A stretch of DNA of 43,124 bases from Peptacetobacter sp900539645 (lineage in GTDB: Bacteria; Bacillota; Clostridia; Peptostreptococcales; Peptostreptococcaceae), in NCBI RefSeq assembly GCF_047807365.1, contig NZ_JBLOUI010000021.1:1-43124 (forward strand), written 5' to 3'. Within the stretch, counting starts at the first letter, position 1, and every line of letters starts with the position of its first letter. Below are positions 9,247-17,160 of this stretch, piece after piece. Made by a program: the position numbers and the translations under genes. The notes beneath the pieces were generated by a model that saw only the letters and a list, made by a program, of their open reading frames with translations, did no database searches and was not told where the DNA came from.

Positions 9247-9418
9247 GAATTTTTCAGTAGATAAAATTTTGTGTACAATTACAAATTAAATCACACCGAC
9301 AATTTTGTAAACTATAGTATCAATATTCTTCTCTTAATATTTCAAGCAACTACATAAAAACTTGGTACAAAGAAAGCGTCGAAGCCTGGAACTGATAATA
9401 GTTATTCTATTGCCCTTT
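9247..9418 (-). repeat. Degenerate copy of the dispersed structured element (copy F)
   Basis: The right part (9365-9418) carries GAAGCCTGGA and, around it, a 26-nt block identical to copy B (positions 9368-9393 and 12850-12875). A possible relic of the other conserved strand, CGACAATTTTGTAAAC, lies at 9297-9312, but the arm that should pair with GAAAGCGTC is missing, so the inner stem cannot form. The flank at 9247-9290 resembles 12680-12725 near copy B at roughly three positions in four. It begins just downstream of the stop codon of the BaiN-like gene and accounts for much of the 8979-9428 gap; the rest is plain AT-rich sequence. Confidence 0.6.
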
Positions 9419-9428
9419 TACCGAGGTT

Positions 9429-10655
9429 TTATATGTTGCTCCCTGCTAGGTAGCCAGTAGAGAATGCTATTTGTAAGTTAAATCCTCCTGTGTAAGCATC
9501 GACATCTATCACTTCTCCAGCAAAATAAAGCCCCTCAACCAACTTAGACTCCATAGTACTAGAATTTATCTCAGATGTCTTAACCCCACCAGAAGTAACT
9601 ATTGCTTCCTCCATAGGTCTATATCTCTTAACATGCATCTCAATATTCTTAATCGTATCGACAAGATTTCTTCTCTCTTCCTTAGTTATAGAATTTACTG
9701 GTGTTGCTGGATCTATCCCAGAAAGTTCCACGACTACCGGTATCATCTTGCTTGGAAGTAAATCTGATAATGAGTTTTCAAATCTCTTATTTATATATTT
9801 CTGGAAATCTCTCTGAACCCTTTTATCAAGCTTTTCGTGGTCTAAAGCTGGTTTTAAATCCAAAGATATTTTATAACTTTCCTTAGATAAATCTCTCATT
9901 ATGCAGCTCGCAGATTTTATAATCGGCCCATCTACACCATAATCTGTAAACTCCATCTCACCAAAATCGTCGTATATCTTCTTATTTTTCTTTCCAAATA
10001 CCTTTATAGCAACATTTCTAAGACTAAGCCCTCTTAACTTATGCACAAAATCTTCCTGTATCTCAAGTCCGATCAAAGAAGGTTTTAAAGGAGTTATCTT
10101 GTGACCTAATTTTTCAGCAAGTCTGTATCCATCTCCAGTAGATCCTGTTCTTGGGTAGCTTGCACCACCTGTCGCAATTATAACCGCATCTGTTTTAATC
10201 TCTTTTCCGTCGCTTAAAACAACAGACTCAACTTTTCCATTCTTTTCTTTTATATCCTTAACAGTTTTTCCTGTTACAAGCTTAATATTTTTTCTCTTTA
10301 TAAGTCTAGACATAGCATCAACGACATCCATCGCTCTATCGCTCTCAGGAAATACTCTATTTCCCCTCTCAGTCTTTAGCCTAACACCAAGACTTTCAAA
10401 CATTTCCATAACTGCATCGTTTGTAAATGTGTAGAATGCACTGTATAAAAATTTCCCGTTTGTATTTACATTTGCAATTAATTCCTCAACCTCGCAGTTG
10501 TTAGTTATATTGCATCTACCTTTTCCTGTTATCAGTAGCTTTCTCCCAACTCTCTCATTTTTTTCTACCAATACAACATCTATACCATTTTGCGCTGCCG
10601 AATAAGCTGCAGTCATACCTGCAGGCCCAGCACCGATTATAACAACCTTCTTCAT
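9429..10655 (-). CDS. BaiN/HI0933-family NAD(P)/FAD-dependent oxidoreductase
   Basis: A flavoprotein of 408 residues with an N-terminal Rossmann FAD-binding motif (GAGPAG, residues 8-13), the family block GRKLLITGKGRCN, a second dinucleotide motif ATGGASYPRTGSTGDGY and the C-terminal FAD contact VDAYTGGFNLQ. Members are annotated as YhiN, aminoacetone oxidase-like or BaiN (a bile-acid dehydroxylation flavoprotein); the physiological substrate of most is unknown and no other bai gene is here, so I give no symbol. The start is MKKVVIIGAG, with GGAAGGG at the right distance; the frame extends further upstream without support. The PAP2 gene lies 65 nt upstream on the same strand. Confidence 0.9.
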   Translation of the reverse strand: MKKVVIIGAGPAGMTAAYSAAQNGIDVVLVEKNERVGRKLLITGKGRCNITNNCEVEELIANVNTNGKFLYSAFYTFTNDAVMEMFESLGVRLKTERGNRVFPESDRAMDVVDAMSRLIKRKNIKLVTGKTVKDIKEKNGKVESVVLSDGKEIKTDAVIIATGGASYPRTGSTGDGYRLAEKLGHKITPLKPSLIGLEIQEDFVHKLRGLSLRNVAIKVFGKKNKKIYDDFGEMEFTDYGVDGPIIKSASCIMRDLSKESYKISLDLKPALDHEKLDKRVQRDFQKYINKRFENSLSDLLPSKMIPVVVELSGIDPATPVNSITKEERRNLVDTIKNIEMHVKRYRPMEEAIVTSGGVKTSEINSSTMESKLVEGLYFAGEVIDVDAYTGGFNLQIAFSTGYLAGSNI

Positions 10656-10720
10656 AATATTTCCCTTCCTAAGAATTTTATTAAAACCCTTATATAAAAA
10701 TTTATACTTCAACCCAAAAA

Positions 10721-11632
10721 TTATATTCCCATTTTTTTAAATAAATATGGAGCACCTGCGACACCCTGAATAACAACAACAGAATATCTAACAAAATCTA
10801 GCACCATATTAAGTGTACTTCCATCAGCTGCTCTAAATAAAGAAAATACAAGCTTTAACCCTAGATAAACAATACCTAAACTAAGCATACCTACTAAAAA
10901 TCTTTTAATATTTTTCTTTATCGCAGTTGATTTATCCATATTTTTTCTGTCTATTACTTCAAAAGATACGTATTCTCTCTCCAAAATATATCCAACTGTA
11001 AACCCAAACATAAGCGCAAAAAGCTTAGTATAATCGCTGCTCTTTAGCACAAACGCCATTATCGCAAGTGGAACTAAAATCAGTATCATTTCCCAATATT
11101 TTCCACTTTTCTCAGATCTATCCATTATCTTTATCAAAAGTATAGTAAATAAAATACCAAGAATAAGCCCAACTACAACGTCCATCGGCCAATGAACTGC
11201 TAAATAAAGTCTTGAAATACCAGCACCTACAGCCATAACAACTGCTAAAACATACACCCATTTCTTCTTTAACTGAACTGCCAAAGAAGTCCAAAATGTA
11301 GTCGCAGTCTGAGTATGCCCACTTGGGAATGAATATCCAGTCGCAGTTTCTACTCTCATAGACTCAAGACCAAATTTCCCAATAGGTCTTTCCACCTTAA
11401 AATAATCCTTAATTGCCCCATTTAAAGCAATATTTCCTATAAGAGCGTATAACATTCTCCGCCCTATTTTCTTATCAATACACCAGTACATAATCGCTGT
11501 AAATACTACAACTACCGGTGTTTCTGTACTTATTGTAAAGAATAAAAATAGAATATTTAAATTTGGGTTTCTAATACTTTGGAAAAATAAAAGTATAGGA
11601 GCTTGAATATGCTCAAAATAATTTATATTCAT
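10721..11632 (-). CDS. PAP2-superfamily membrane phosphatase
   Basis: Integral membrane lipid phosphatase of 304 residues with five or more hydrophobic segments. All three catalytic blocks of the type 2 phosphatidic acid phosphatase family are present: KDYFKVERP (75-83), PSGHT (105-109 region) and SRLYLAVHWPMD (about 140-151), so it should be active. Candidate substrates are undecaprenyl diphosphate or other lipid phosphates. ATG 11632 is preferred because AAAGGA precedes it; the frame's first codon is an unsupported TTG. hpt lies upstream and the BaiN-like gene downstream on the same strand, so co-transcription is possible. Confidence 0.9.
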   Translation of the reverse strand: MNINYFEHIQAPILLFFQSIRNPNLNILFLFFTISTETPVVVVFTAIMYWCIDKKIGRRMLYALIGNIALNGAIKDYFKVERPIGKFGLESMRVETATGYSFPSGHTQTATTFWTSLAVQLKKKWVYVLAVVMAVGAGISRLYLAVHWPMDVVVGLILGILFTILLIKIMDRSEKSGKYWEMILILVPLAIMAFVLKSSDYTKLFALMFGFTVGYILEREYVSFEVIDRKNMDKSTAIKKNIKRFLVGMLSLGIVYLGLKLVFSLFRAADGSTLNMVLDFVRYSVVVIQGVAGAPYLFKKMGI

Positions 11633-11719
11633 CAAATCTGTCCTTTCCAATATGATATTTATTTTTTATACATATACAAATTTAAAGGCACACTTAAAAA
11701 GCATGCCTTGTATAATCAA

Positions 11720-12250
11720 TTATTCAGCTACATCTTCAACTATTCCTATGTAAGGAAGGTTTCTATATTTTTCAGCGTAGTCTATTCCGTATCCTACTAT
11801 AAATTTATCTTCTATTTCAAAACCAACGTATTCAACATCAACATCTACAACTCTTCTGCTTGGTTTATCTAGTAGAGTACATAATTTTAAGCTCTTTGGC
11901 TCTCTTATCTGTAGCTCTTTAACTAAGTTGCTAAGAGTTCTACCAGAGTCGATTATATCCTCAACTATAAGAACATTTCTTCCTTTTATATCTGTATCTA
12001 AATCCTTTAATATTCTAACTGTACCTGAAGACTCAGTTCCTGAACCATAGCTTGAAACACTCATAAAGTCTATCTTAACATCTAAGTCTATCTGTCTTAT
12101 AAGGTCGCAAGTGAACACATTTGCACCTTTTAAAATACCAACTACTAAAACTTCTTCACCTTTGTAGTCATTTTCTATCTTTTTACCTAATTCTATTACC
12201 TTTTCTCTTATCTGTTCTTCTGTGAACATCTTTCCAGTTACTTTGTACAT
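11720..12250 (-). CDS. hpt: Hypoxanthine phosphoribosyltransferase
   Basis: Purine salvage enzyme joining hypoxanthine or guanine to PRPP. The 176-residue protein has the PRPP-binding loop VEDIIDSGRT (96-105) and the family segments VGILKGANVF (38-47) and DFMSVSSYGSG (61-71). AGGAGG lies seven nt before the ATG. It has its own promoter (12346-12373), directly after structured element A, whose outer stem and T-run would insulate it from upstream transcription. Confidence 0.95.
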   Translation of the reverse strand: MYKVTGKMFTEEQIREKVIELGKKIENDYKGEEVLVVGILKGANVFTCDLIRQIDLDVKIDFMSVSSYGSGTESSGTVRILKDLDTDIKGRNVLIVEDIIDSGRTLSNLVKELQIREPKSLKLCTLLDKPSRRVVDVDVEYVGFEIEDKFIVGYGIDYAEKYRNLPYIGIVEDVAE

Positions 12251-12345
12251 AATTTCCTCCTACCAGCTCTCTGGGTTACTTAGAATTTATTAATTATTCT
12301 TAAAAAAAAGAATTTCTCATCAAAAATAATTTTTGGATATTATAT

Positions 12346-12373
12346 ATTATACTCTAAAACATCGCTTTTTCAA
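12346..12373 (-). promoter_or_regulatory. Promoter of hpt
   Basis: On the minus strand TTGAAA (12368-12373) and TATAAT (12346-12351) are separated by 16 nt, a good sigma-A promoter about 100 nt before the hpt start. Confidence 0.75.
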
Positions 12374-12394
12374 ACAAAAAAAATCAATAAAAAA

Positions 12395-12511
12395 GACAAG
12401 AGATTTAACTACTCTGTGCTCCAGTCCTCAGCACTCCATAGTTTTTATAAAACATTTCAAAGTATGGAGTGCTTGCGGAATTGTCGTCGTAGAGCAATTA
12501 AATCTCTTGTC
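12395..12511 (+). repeat. Dispersed structured element, copy A
   Basis: The outer stem is 14 perfect base pairs (12395-12408 with 12498-12511), continued by CTCT/AGAG. The inner stem is AGCACTCCATA with TATGGAGTGCT (12430-12440 with 12463-12473). Between the stems are the conserved strands CTCCAGTCCTC and TTGCGGAATTGTCG. In the minus direction the outer stem is followed by CTTTTTTATT, so it can also act as an intrinsic terminator just upstream of the hpt promoter, although the motif itself reads on the plus strand. Confidence 0.8.
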
Positions 12512-12558
12512 CTCAGTTTATTAAATTATTTATTCGTTTAAAAAAGTTTAAAGTCTTA

Positions 12559-12592
12559 GCTGAAAATATAGTGGGTCAATAGAAATAACTTC
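12559..12592 (+). repeat. Isolated 5' arm of a B-type structured element
   Basis: A 28-nt stretch (TGAAAATATA-TGGG-CAATAGAAATAA) matches the outer arm of copy B at 12757-12787 with two differences, but no matching 3' arm follows here. It is complementary to the orphan 3' arm of copy F at about 9402-9418, on the other side of three genes. The rest of 12592-12775 is AT-rich sequence that partly resembles the flank of copy F. Confidence 0.5.
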
Positions 12593-12774
12593 TCTTAAAT
12601 AATTCAAATATTATTTACACTTTTAACCTGCACTATCAAGTTTTGAAACCTAAATTGTGGTATATAATTCATCAAAGTTGATTTTTCAGTAGCTCAAAAT
12701 TTTACGTGCTAACACAAATTAAATTGTAGCAAATATATTCTCTACTTACAATCTGAGATGAAAATATAATGGGG

Positions 12775-12895
12775 CAATAGAAATAAATGCTAGCCAGTAA
12801 CAATCTACAGACGCTTTCAACTTTGTTGTTCGAACGGAGTTCGAATAAAACAAAGAAAGCGTCGAAGCCTGGAACGGATAGCATTTATGATATTG
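12775..12895 (-). repeat. Dispersed structured element, copy B
   Basis: The outer stem ATAAATGCTA/TAGCATTTAT (12783-12792 with 12879-12888) extends to CAATA/TATTG. The inner stem is ACGCTTTC/GAAAGCGT (12811-12818 with 12855-12862), then TTTGTT and GTTCGAAC/GTTCGAA. The conserved loop strands, read on the minus strand, are TTCCAGGCTTC and GTCTGTAGATTGTT. It ends six nt before the stop codon of the HD-domain gene, so it forms the 3' untranslated region of that gene. Confidence 0.8.
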
Positions 12896-12900
12896 ATCTC

Positions 12901-13467
12901 TTATATTTCCATTCTATCAGATAAACTTCTCATTGCATCTATAGTTCTCTGCATTAGTTCATCTAATTCCCAACCTAATTCTTCAGCACCTTTTTTAATT
13001 GTATCCCTTGAACATCCTGCTGCAAACTTAGGAGTTTTGAATTTCTTCTTAACAGATTTTAACTCTAAATCCATAACGCTCTTAGAAGGTCTCATTATAG
13101 CAACTGCACCTATAAGTCCTGTAAGCTCATCTGTGGCAAATAAAATCTTTTCCATTATATGCTCAGGTTTCTTTTCTAGCCCTTCACATATTCCATAAGC
13201 ATGGCAAACAACCCCATGGATAAACTCTTCATCGTATCCATTTTCTCTTAAAAGTTCTTCTGCTTTAATACAGTGTTCATCTGGATACATCTCAAAATCT
13301 ATATCGTGAAGTAGTCCAACTGTTGCCCAAAAATCTTCTCTCTCAGGATCATATTCCTTAGCAAAATATCTCATAACACCAGAAACAACTTCCCCATGTC
13401 TTATATGGAAATCGTCCTTATTGTATTTTTTTAGTATTTCAAGTGCTTTGTCGTATTCTAGTATCAT
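12901..13467 (-). CDS. HD-domain metal-dependent phosphohydrolase
   Basis: The 188-residue soluble protein has the HD fold ligand pattern: His24 in HIRHGE, His54-Asp55 in GLLHDID, His65, His84 and His89 in VVCHAYG, and Asp113 in FATDELTG. The arrangement is that of small HDIG-type hydrolases acting on nucleotides or unknown phosphate esters; the substrate is not known. GAGGGGG precedes the ATG at good spacing. The gene is transcribed away from the small gene at 13733, leaving a 265-nt divergent promoter region, and its 3' side runs directly into element B. Confidence 0.9.
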   Translation of the reverse strand: MILEYDKALEILKKYNKDDFHIRHGEVVSGVMRYFAKEYDPEREDFWATVGLLHDIDFEMYPDEHCIKAEELLRENGYDEEFIHGVVCHAYGICEGLEKKPEHIMEKILFATDELTGLIGAVAIMRPSKSVMDLELKSVKKKFKTPKFAAGCSRDTIKKGAEELGWELDELMQRTIDAMRSLSDRMEI

Positions 13468-13688
13468 TTTTTAATCCCCCTCAAATTAGTTTTTTAATTT
13501 AATTTTAAAATTTATTATTTTTACTTTTTATAGGTTTTATCTTACTACTTTTTTTCTATATAGTCAATATTTTCTGAATATTTCAAGTATTGTTTTTACA
13601 CACATCATTAAAAGTATTATTTTTATATCATTACAATTTTGCAAATTTTTTTCTATTGTGCTACTTTAATTTAATTCTCTCTCTTATA

Positions 13689-13697
13689 TGTTATAAT
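13689..13697 (+). promoter_or_regulatory. Extended -10 promoter for the 87-residue gene
   Basis: TGTTATAAT is a full extended -10 (TG one nt before TATAAT), placed 36 nt before the ATG at 13733. No good -35 is seen, as is common for extended -10 promoters. Confidence 0.6.
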
Positions 13698-13732
13698 AAA
13701 TTTACGATATAAAATTTAAAAGAGGTGACAAT

Positions 13733-13996
13733 ATGCAAGAATTATACAAAGCAATAGAAGAAAAAATAAAATCATCAGGATATACAGGATTTTTCACTGG
13801 AGAAGAAGTTTACAACGATATATGCGATGAAATAGAGGACAAAGAAAACGGAACATATCTTTTAATGTCTAAAAAAGAAAACGGAGATGTATTCACTTAC
13901 AATGTTTCTATATTCGACGATAACTTCAATCTTTCTATACTTAAAATAAACAGTGGAGATGAAGAATTTATAATAAACTTCGACGAAGAAAATTAA
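13733..13996 (+). CDS. Small acidic hypothetical protein, 87 residues
   Basis: I do not recognise the family. The protein is acidic, soluble, without cysteines, and ends FDEEN; the central part alternates hydrophobic and polar residues as in a small beta-sheet protein. AGAGGTGA precedes the ATG and an extended -10 promoter lies upstream, so it is probably a real gene. It precedes the PLP-dependent enzyme gene by 41 nt and may be co-transcribed with it. Confidence 0.75.
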   Translation: MQELYKAIEEKIKSSGYTGFFTGEEVYNDICDEIEDKENGTYLLMSKKENGDVFTYNVSIFDDNFNLSILKINSGDEEFIINFDEEN

Positions 13997-14037
13997 TACA
14001 ATAAAAATACGATAAATAAAATTTGGGAGGTATCATT

Positions 14038-15114
14038 ATGAGTGTAAATCACGGTGCAAATTTATATGAACTTTCCGCAAAATACGGATTTTCAAAAGAG
14101 GACTTCATGGATTTCAGTTCAAATATAAATCCATTTGGCTCTTCAAAAAAGGCTAAACAGTATGTAATAGACAACATAGACATGGTTTCAATGTATCCTG
14201 ATCCAGAATACGTAGAGCTAAAAAAATCTATATCAACATATTGCAAATGCAACAGCGAAAATATAGTACTTGGAAGTGGTGCAACTGAGCTAATATCTTC
14301 ATTTATCGGCACAGTTAATCCTAAAAAAGCGGTACTTGTTTCTCCAGCCTACTCTGAATACGAAAAAGAGCTTAACAAAATTGGCTGCGAAATTAAAAAG
14401 TACTATTCTAAAAAAGAAAATAACTTTGAAATAGATCCTATAGACTTAGCAAATACTGTCAAAGAAGGTGGCTACGAATTACTTATAATCTGTAACCCTT
14501 GCAATCCTACAGGATTTGCATTTTCTAAGGATCAGATAAGAGAAATAGTATCTACTTGCGGCTCTTATGTTATGATTGACGAAACTTATGTTGAGTTTAC
14601 AGATACGTCAAAATACTCTTCTACTCCACTTGTAGACGAGTTTTACAATTTATTTGTCATAAGAGGAACTTCTAAGTTCTTCTCTACTCCTGGTATCAGA
14701 CTTGGATATGGACTTATCTCAAACAAAAAGGTTAAAGAAGCCATAAATAAAAGACTTGACCTTTGGAATATAAACGTTGTCGCATCTAGAATGGGTGAGA
14801 TTATGTTTGTCGATGATGAATTTATCAATGAAACTATCGAGCACATGAGCAAGGAGAGAGATTATCTTGAAAGTGAATTGAGATTCCTTCCAGGTGTTAA
14901 AGTTTACAACACTTACGGAAACTTTGTTCTTTGTGAGATAATTGATAGAAGAATGACAGCAGAAGAATTGAGAAATGCGCTAATTCCAGAAAGAATAATA
15001 ATCAGGGATTGTGCGTCATTTGATGGATTGGATGAATATTTTTTTAGGGTTTGTATATTAAAACCTGAGGAAAATATATTACTTATTTCTGAATTAAAAA
15101 AAATATTTGGATAG
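14038..15114 (+). CDS. PLP-dependent class I/II aminotransferase (HisC/CobD-like)
   Basis: The 358-residue fold-type I PLP enzyme begins with HGAN and DFSSNINPFG, the N-terminal signature shared by histidinol-phosphate aminotransferases and CobD threonine-phosphate decarboxylases. NPCNPTG near residue 157 and the Schiff-base lysine in SKFFSTPGIRLGYG near 218 complete the active site. Neither histidine nor cobalamin genes are nearby, so the substrate remains open; the opening HGAN and overall length lean towards CobD-like proteins. The start is ATG 14038, preceded by GGGAGG. The stop codon is immediately followed by the outer stem of element C. Confidence 0.85.
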   Translation: MSVNHGANLYELSAKYGFSKEDFMDFSSNINPFGSSKKAKQYVIDNIDMVSMYPDPEYVELKKSISTYCKCNSENIVLGSGATELISSFIGTVNPKKAVLVSPAYSEYEKELNKIGCEIKKYYSKKENNFEIDPIDLANTVKEGGYELLIICNPCNPTGFAFSKDQIREIVSTCGSYVMIDETYVEFTDTSKYSSTPLVDEFYNLFVIRGTSKFFSTPGIRLGYGLISNKKVKEAINKRLDLWNINVVASRMGEIMFVDDEFINETIEHMSKERDYLESELRFLPGVKVYNTYGNFVLCEIIDRRMTAEELRNALIPERIIIRDCASFDGLDEYFFRVCILKPEENILLISELKKIFG

Positions 15115-15235
15115 AAAAAAGAAAGGTAACAGTTATGTGCTCCAGGCTTCAGCGCCCCACCCGTTAATATAACACATTTAGCGGTTGTGGGGCGCTTGCA
15201 GTATTGTCGCTTATAACTTGTTACCTTTCTTTTTT
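15115..15235 (+). repeat. Dispersed structured element, copy C, built into a terminator
   Basis: A 16-bp perfect outer stem (15115-15130 with 15220-15235) starts right after the stop codon and ends in CTTTCTTTTTT, so it is an intrinsic terminator in both directions. GTTAT/ATAAC continues the stem. Inside are the conserved strands CTCCAGGCTTC and TTGCAGTATTGTCG and the inner stem AGCGCCCCAC/GTGGGGCGCT. Its loop is 33 nt. Confidence 0.85.
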
Positions 15236-15337
15236 AATGCAAGTAAACTGTTTAATAGCAGATAATAAGTAATATATCTTTCCTCAGGTTATTATTTTAC
15301 AAGATTTAAATTTATATTCTAGTGAGATTAGTTGATT

Positions 15338-15871
15338 TTAAGCTAATAAATCACATAAATATAATTCATCTTTTTTATTTTTATTTAATGATTTATATTT
15401 TCTTATTGCCTCCACTAATAAATCTACATTTGATCCATAGTAATCAGCATAAAATTTAGTTTGATTTTTATATTTTGTTCTTCCAATAGATATATTTTCT
15501 TTTGCAAAATCTTTTGGTTTTTTACTTGATTTAACCTTTTGAAAATTATCGTAAAGTCCCTCAGATAATATTAATAATATTTCCAACTCTGGTTTTGTAC
15601 AATATTTTTTTACAGAAATTATTTTATTAGCGTATTTTTTTGGTATTCTTAGTTTATCCGTCAAACCATCACCTATTCGAATTACTTCAACTTCTCCATT
15701 ATACATATTTAAATTGTTTTGTACCATAGTTGACTTGTCTATTTGTCTTGCATGATATGCAGTTAATCCTACTAAATCATCCATTGTATATATAAGCTTA
15801 TTATTCTCTAACAATATATTTATTATCTCTAATTCGTTTTGACCCTCACACATTATAAGAACTTTACTCAT
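15338..15871 (-). CDS. Small TOPRIM/RloB-like protein, partner of an AAA ATPase
   Basis: The 177-residue protein opens with a beta strand and CEGQNELE (8-15), like the catalytic glutamate motif of TOPRIM domains. An acidic motif RIGDGLTD (65-72) and KPELEILLIL (93-102) follow; the last resembles the SNPCFELWLLL block of RloB/AbiLii proteins. Family membership is an inference from these motifs. It starts four nt after the ATPase gene ends, so the two are translationally linked. The pairing of a standalone AAA ATPase with a small TOPRIM-like protein is that of phage-defence pairs such as AbiL, RloAB or PARIS, but lengths do not match any of them closely. Confidence 0.65.
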   Translation of the reverse strand: MSKVLIMCEGQNELEIINILLENNKLIYTMDDLVGLTAYHARQIDKSTMVQNNLNMYNGEVEVIRIGDGLTDKLRIPKKYANKIISVKKYCTKPELEILLILSEGLYDNFQKVKSSKKPKDFAKENISIGRTKYKNQTKFYADYYGSNVDLLVEAIRKYKSLNKNKKDELYLCDLLA

Positions 15872-15875
15872 TAAT

Positions 15876-16994
15876 TTATACCATTAAGTCCTTTTTGAAA
15901 GTCATTAAATCATTATAGTCTACATTTGTTTTAAATGTATCTTCATAGAACCGAGCACTTTTTAAAATATCATTTCTTATTTTTTCATCTACATACATAT
16001 TTAATAATGATATTTTTCCATCTTCAAGTCTAGAGATTAATATATTATCTTGTCTTTCAAATAAATTCAATAATTCGCAATAGTGAGTAGAGAATATTAA
16101 GCTAGCATTATACTTATTGATTTTTTTATCTTTGTATAAAGAAATCATATTATCCACTAATGTTTTGTGGAAATGTGTTTCTATTTCATCCACAATTAAA
16201 TCTATTCCCTGAGTTAAAGATATTACCATTAAAAGATATAATAATATTCCCTTTGTTGTACCACTAGACAAAAGATATAGCAGTTCTGTTTCTGAAACGA
16301 TTTTTTCACAATTACTATATTCAATTATGTAATTATAAGTATCCTTTTTTTCTATTCTTTTTATATTTGTATCGAACAACTTAACAATATCCATAAATAT
16401 TTTCTTATCTATTTTATATGTGTCTATAAGATTGAACACTTCTTTATATGTATTCGCACCTTTTCCAAAACTATCAAAATATAAGGCTCTTTCTTCAGAA
16501 GAATTTAATACAAAGAATAATGTTGATATATCTTCCGGTAATTTACTTTTAAATTCAACCACTTCAAATTTATCATCATCGTAAATTTGGTTTATTGAAG
16601 ATTTGTAATATCTCTTTTTACTTATTTTTTCATTTTTGAAAATAGCTTTATTATATATATCATTTTTAACTAAATCTGCTTCATACTTATAAATATAGTT
16701 TTCTTTTATAAAATATATTTTCAGATTAGTATTATTATAGTCATAGTTTTTATTTTCTACTCTAAAGTTTCCAAGAATTGAGTAACAGCAATCTAATAAA
16801 TCCAAAGCTGTTGTTTTTCCAGATGCATTTTTACCAACAATAGCCAACGTATTAAATCTATATAGATTTTCTTTTATTTTTTGTAGTTCATATTCTTTAT
16901 CTTGAGAATATATTCGTGACTTTGGCAAAAAATCAATAGAAAAATTATCTTTGCAGTTTTTAAAATTATTTGCCACAACTTTTAATAATTTCAT
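15876..16994 (-). CDS. AAA15/OLD-type ATPase, putative defence effector subunit
   Basis: The 372-residue ABC-like ATPase has Walker A GKNASGKTT (54-62), an LSSGTTKG signature near 241, Walker B IDLIVDEIE near 266 and the switch histidine in FSTHY near 300. The middle (90-230) is variable, as in AAA15-type ATPases of Abi, RloA and AriA proteins. The start is ATG 16994, with AGGAGGTG at the right spacing; the upstream in-frame GTG lies inside that site. With the next gene it makes a compact two-gene operon, bounded downstream by element C and upstream by the terminator of the CWB2 gene, a typical place for an accessory module. Confidence 0.8.
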   Translation of the reverse strand: MKLLKVVANNFKNCKDNFSIDFLPKSRIYSQDKEYELQKIKENLYRFNTLAIVGKNASGKTTALDLLDCCYSILGNFRVENKNYDYNNTNLKIYFIKENYIYKYEADLVKNDIYNKAIFKNEKISKKRYYKSSINQIYDDDKFEVVEFKSKLPEDISTLFFVLNSSEERALYFDSFGKGANTYKEVFNLIDTYKIDKKIFMDIVKLFDTNIKRIEKKDTYNYIIEYSNCEKIVSETELLYLLSSGTTKGILLYLLMVISLTQGIDLIVDEIETHFHKTLVDNMISLYKDKKINKYNASLIFSTHYCELLNLFERQDNILISRLEDGKISLLNMYVDEKIRNDILKSARFYEDTFKTNVDYNDLMTFKKDLMV

Positions 16995-17102
16995 ACTTAA
17001 CACCTCCTATTTACAGTATATATCATTGCAAAGCTAATTTCAAACAGATTTTACGTTTAAATAAAGATATTTTCTTTATAATACATGTAATTTTTATAAT
17101 TT

Positions 17103-17135
17103 AAAAGGGATTGGTGAGTTTTACCAATCCCTTTT
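17103..17135 (-). terminator. Intrinsic terminator of the CWB2 surface protein gene
   Basis: The 13-bp perfect stem AAAAGGGATTGGT/ACCAATCCCTTTT has a seven-nt loop and U-rich tails on both strands, so it may be bidirectional. The promoter of the ATPase gene must lie in 16995-17100. Confidence 0.9.
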
Positions 17136-17160
17136 GTTGTATATATTTTAAAATATTTTA

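Noticed and set aside
9429..10655. Calling the flavoprotein BaiN with a bile-acid function
   Set aside because: The family is broad and mostly of unknown substrate, and no other bai gene lies in the window.
15338..16994. Naming the pair as PARIS (AriA/AriB) or Gabija
   Set aside because: The partner is much shorter than AriB, there is no helicase as in GajB, and the ATPase carries no fused TOPRIM domain.
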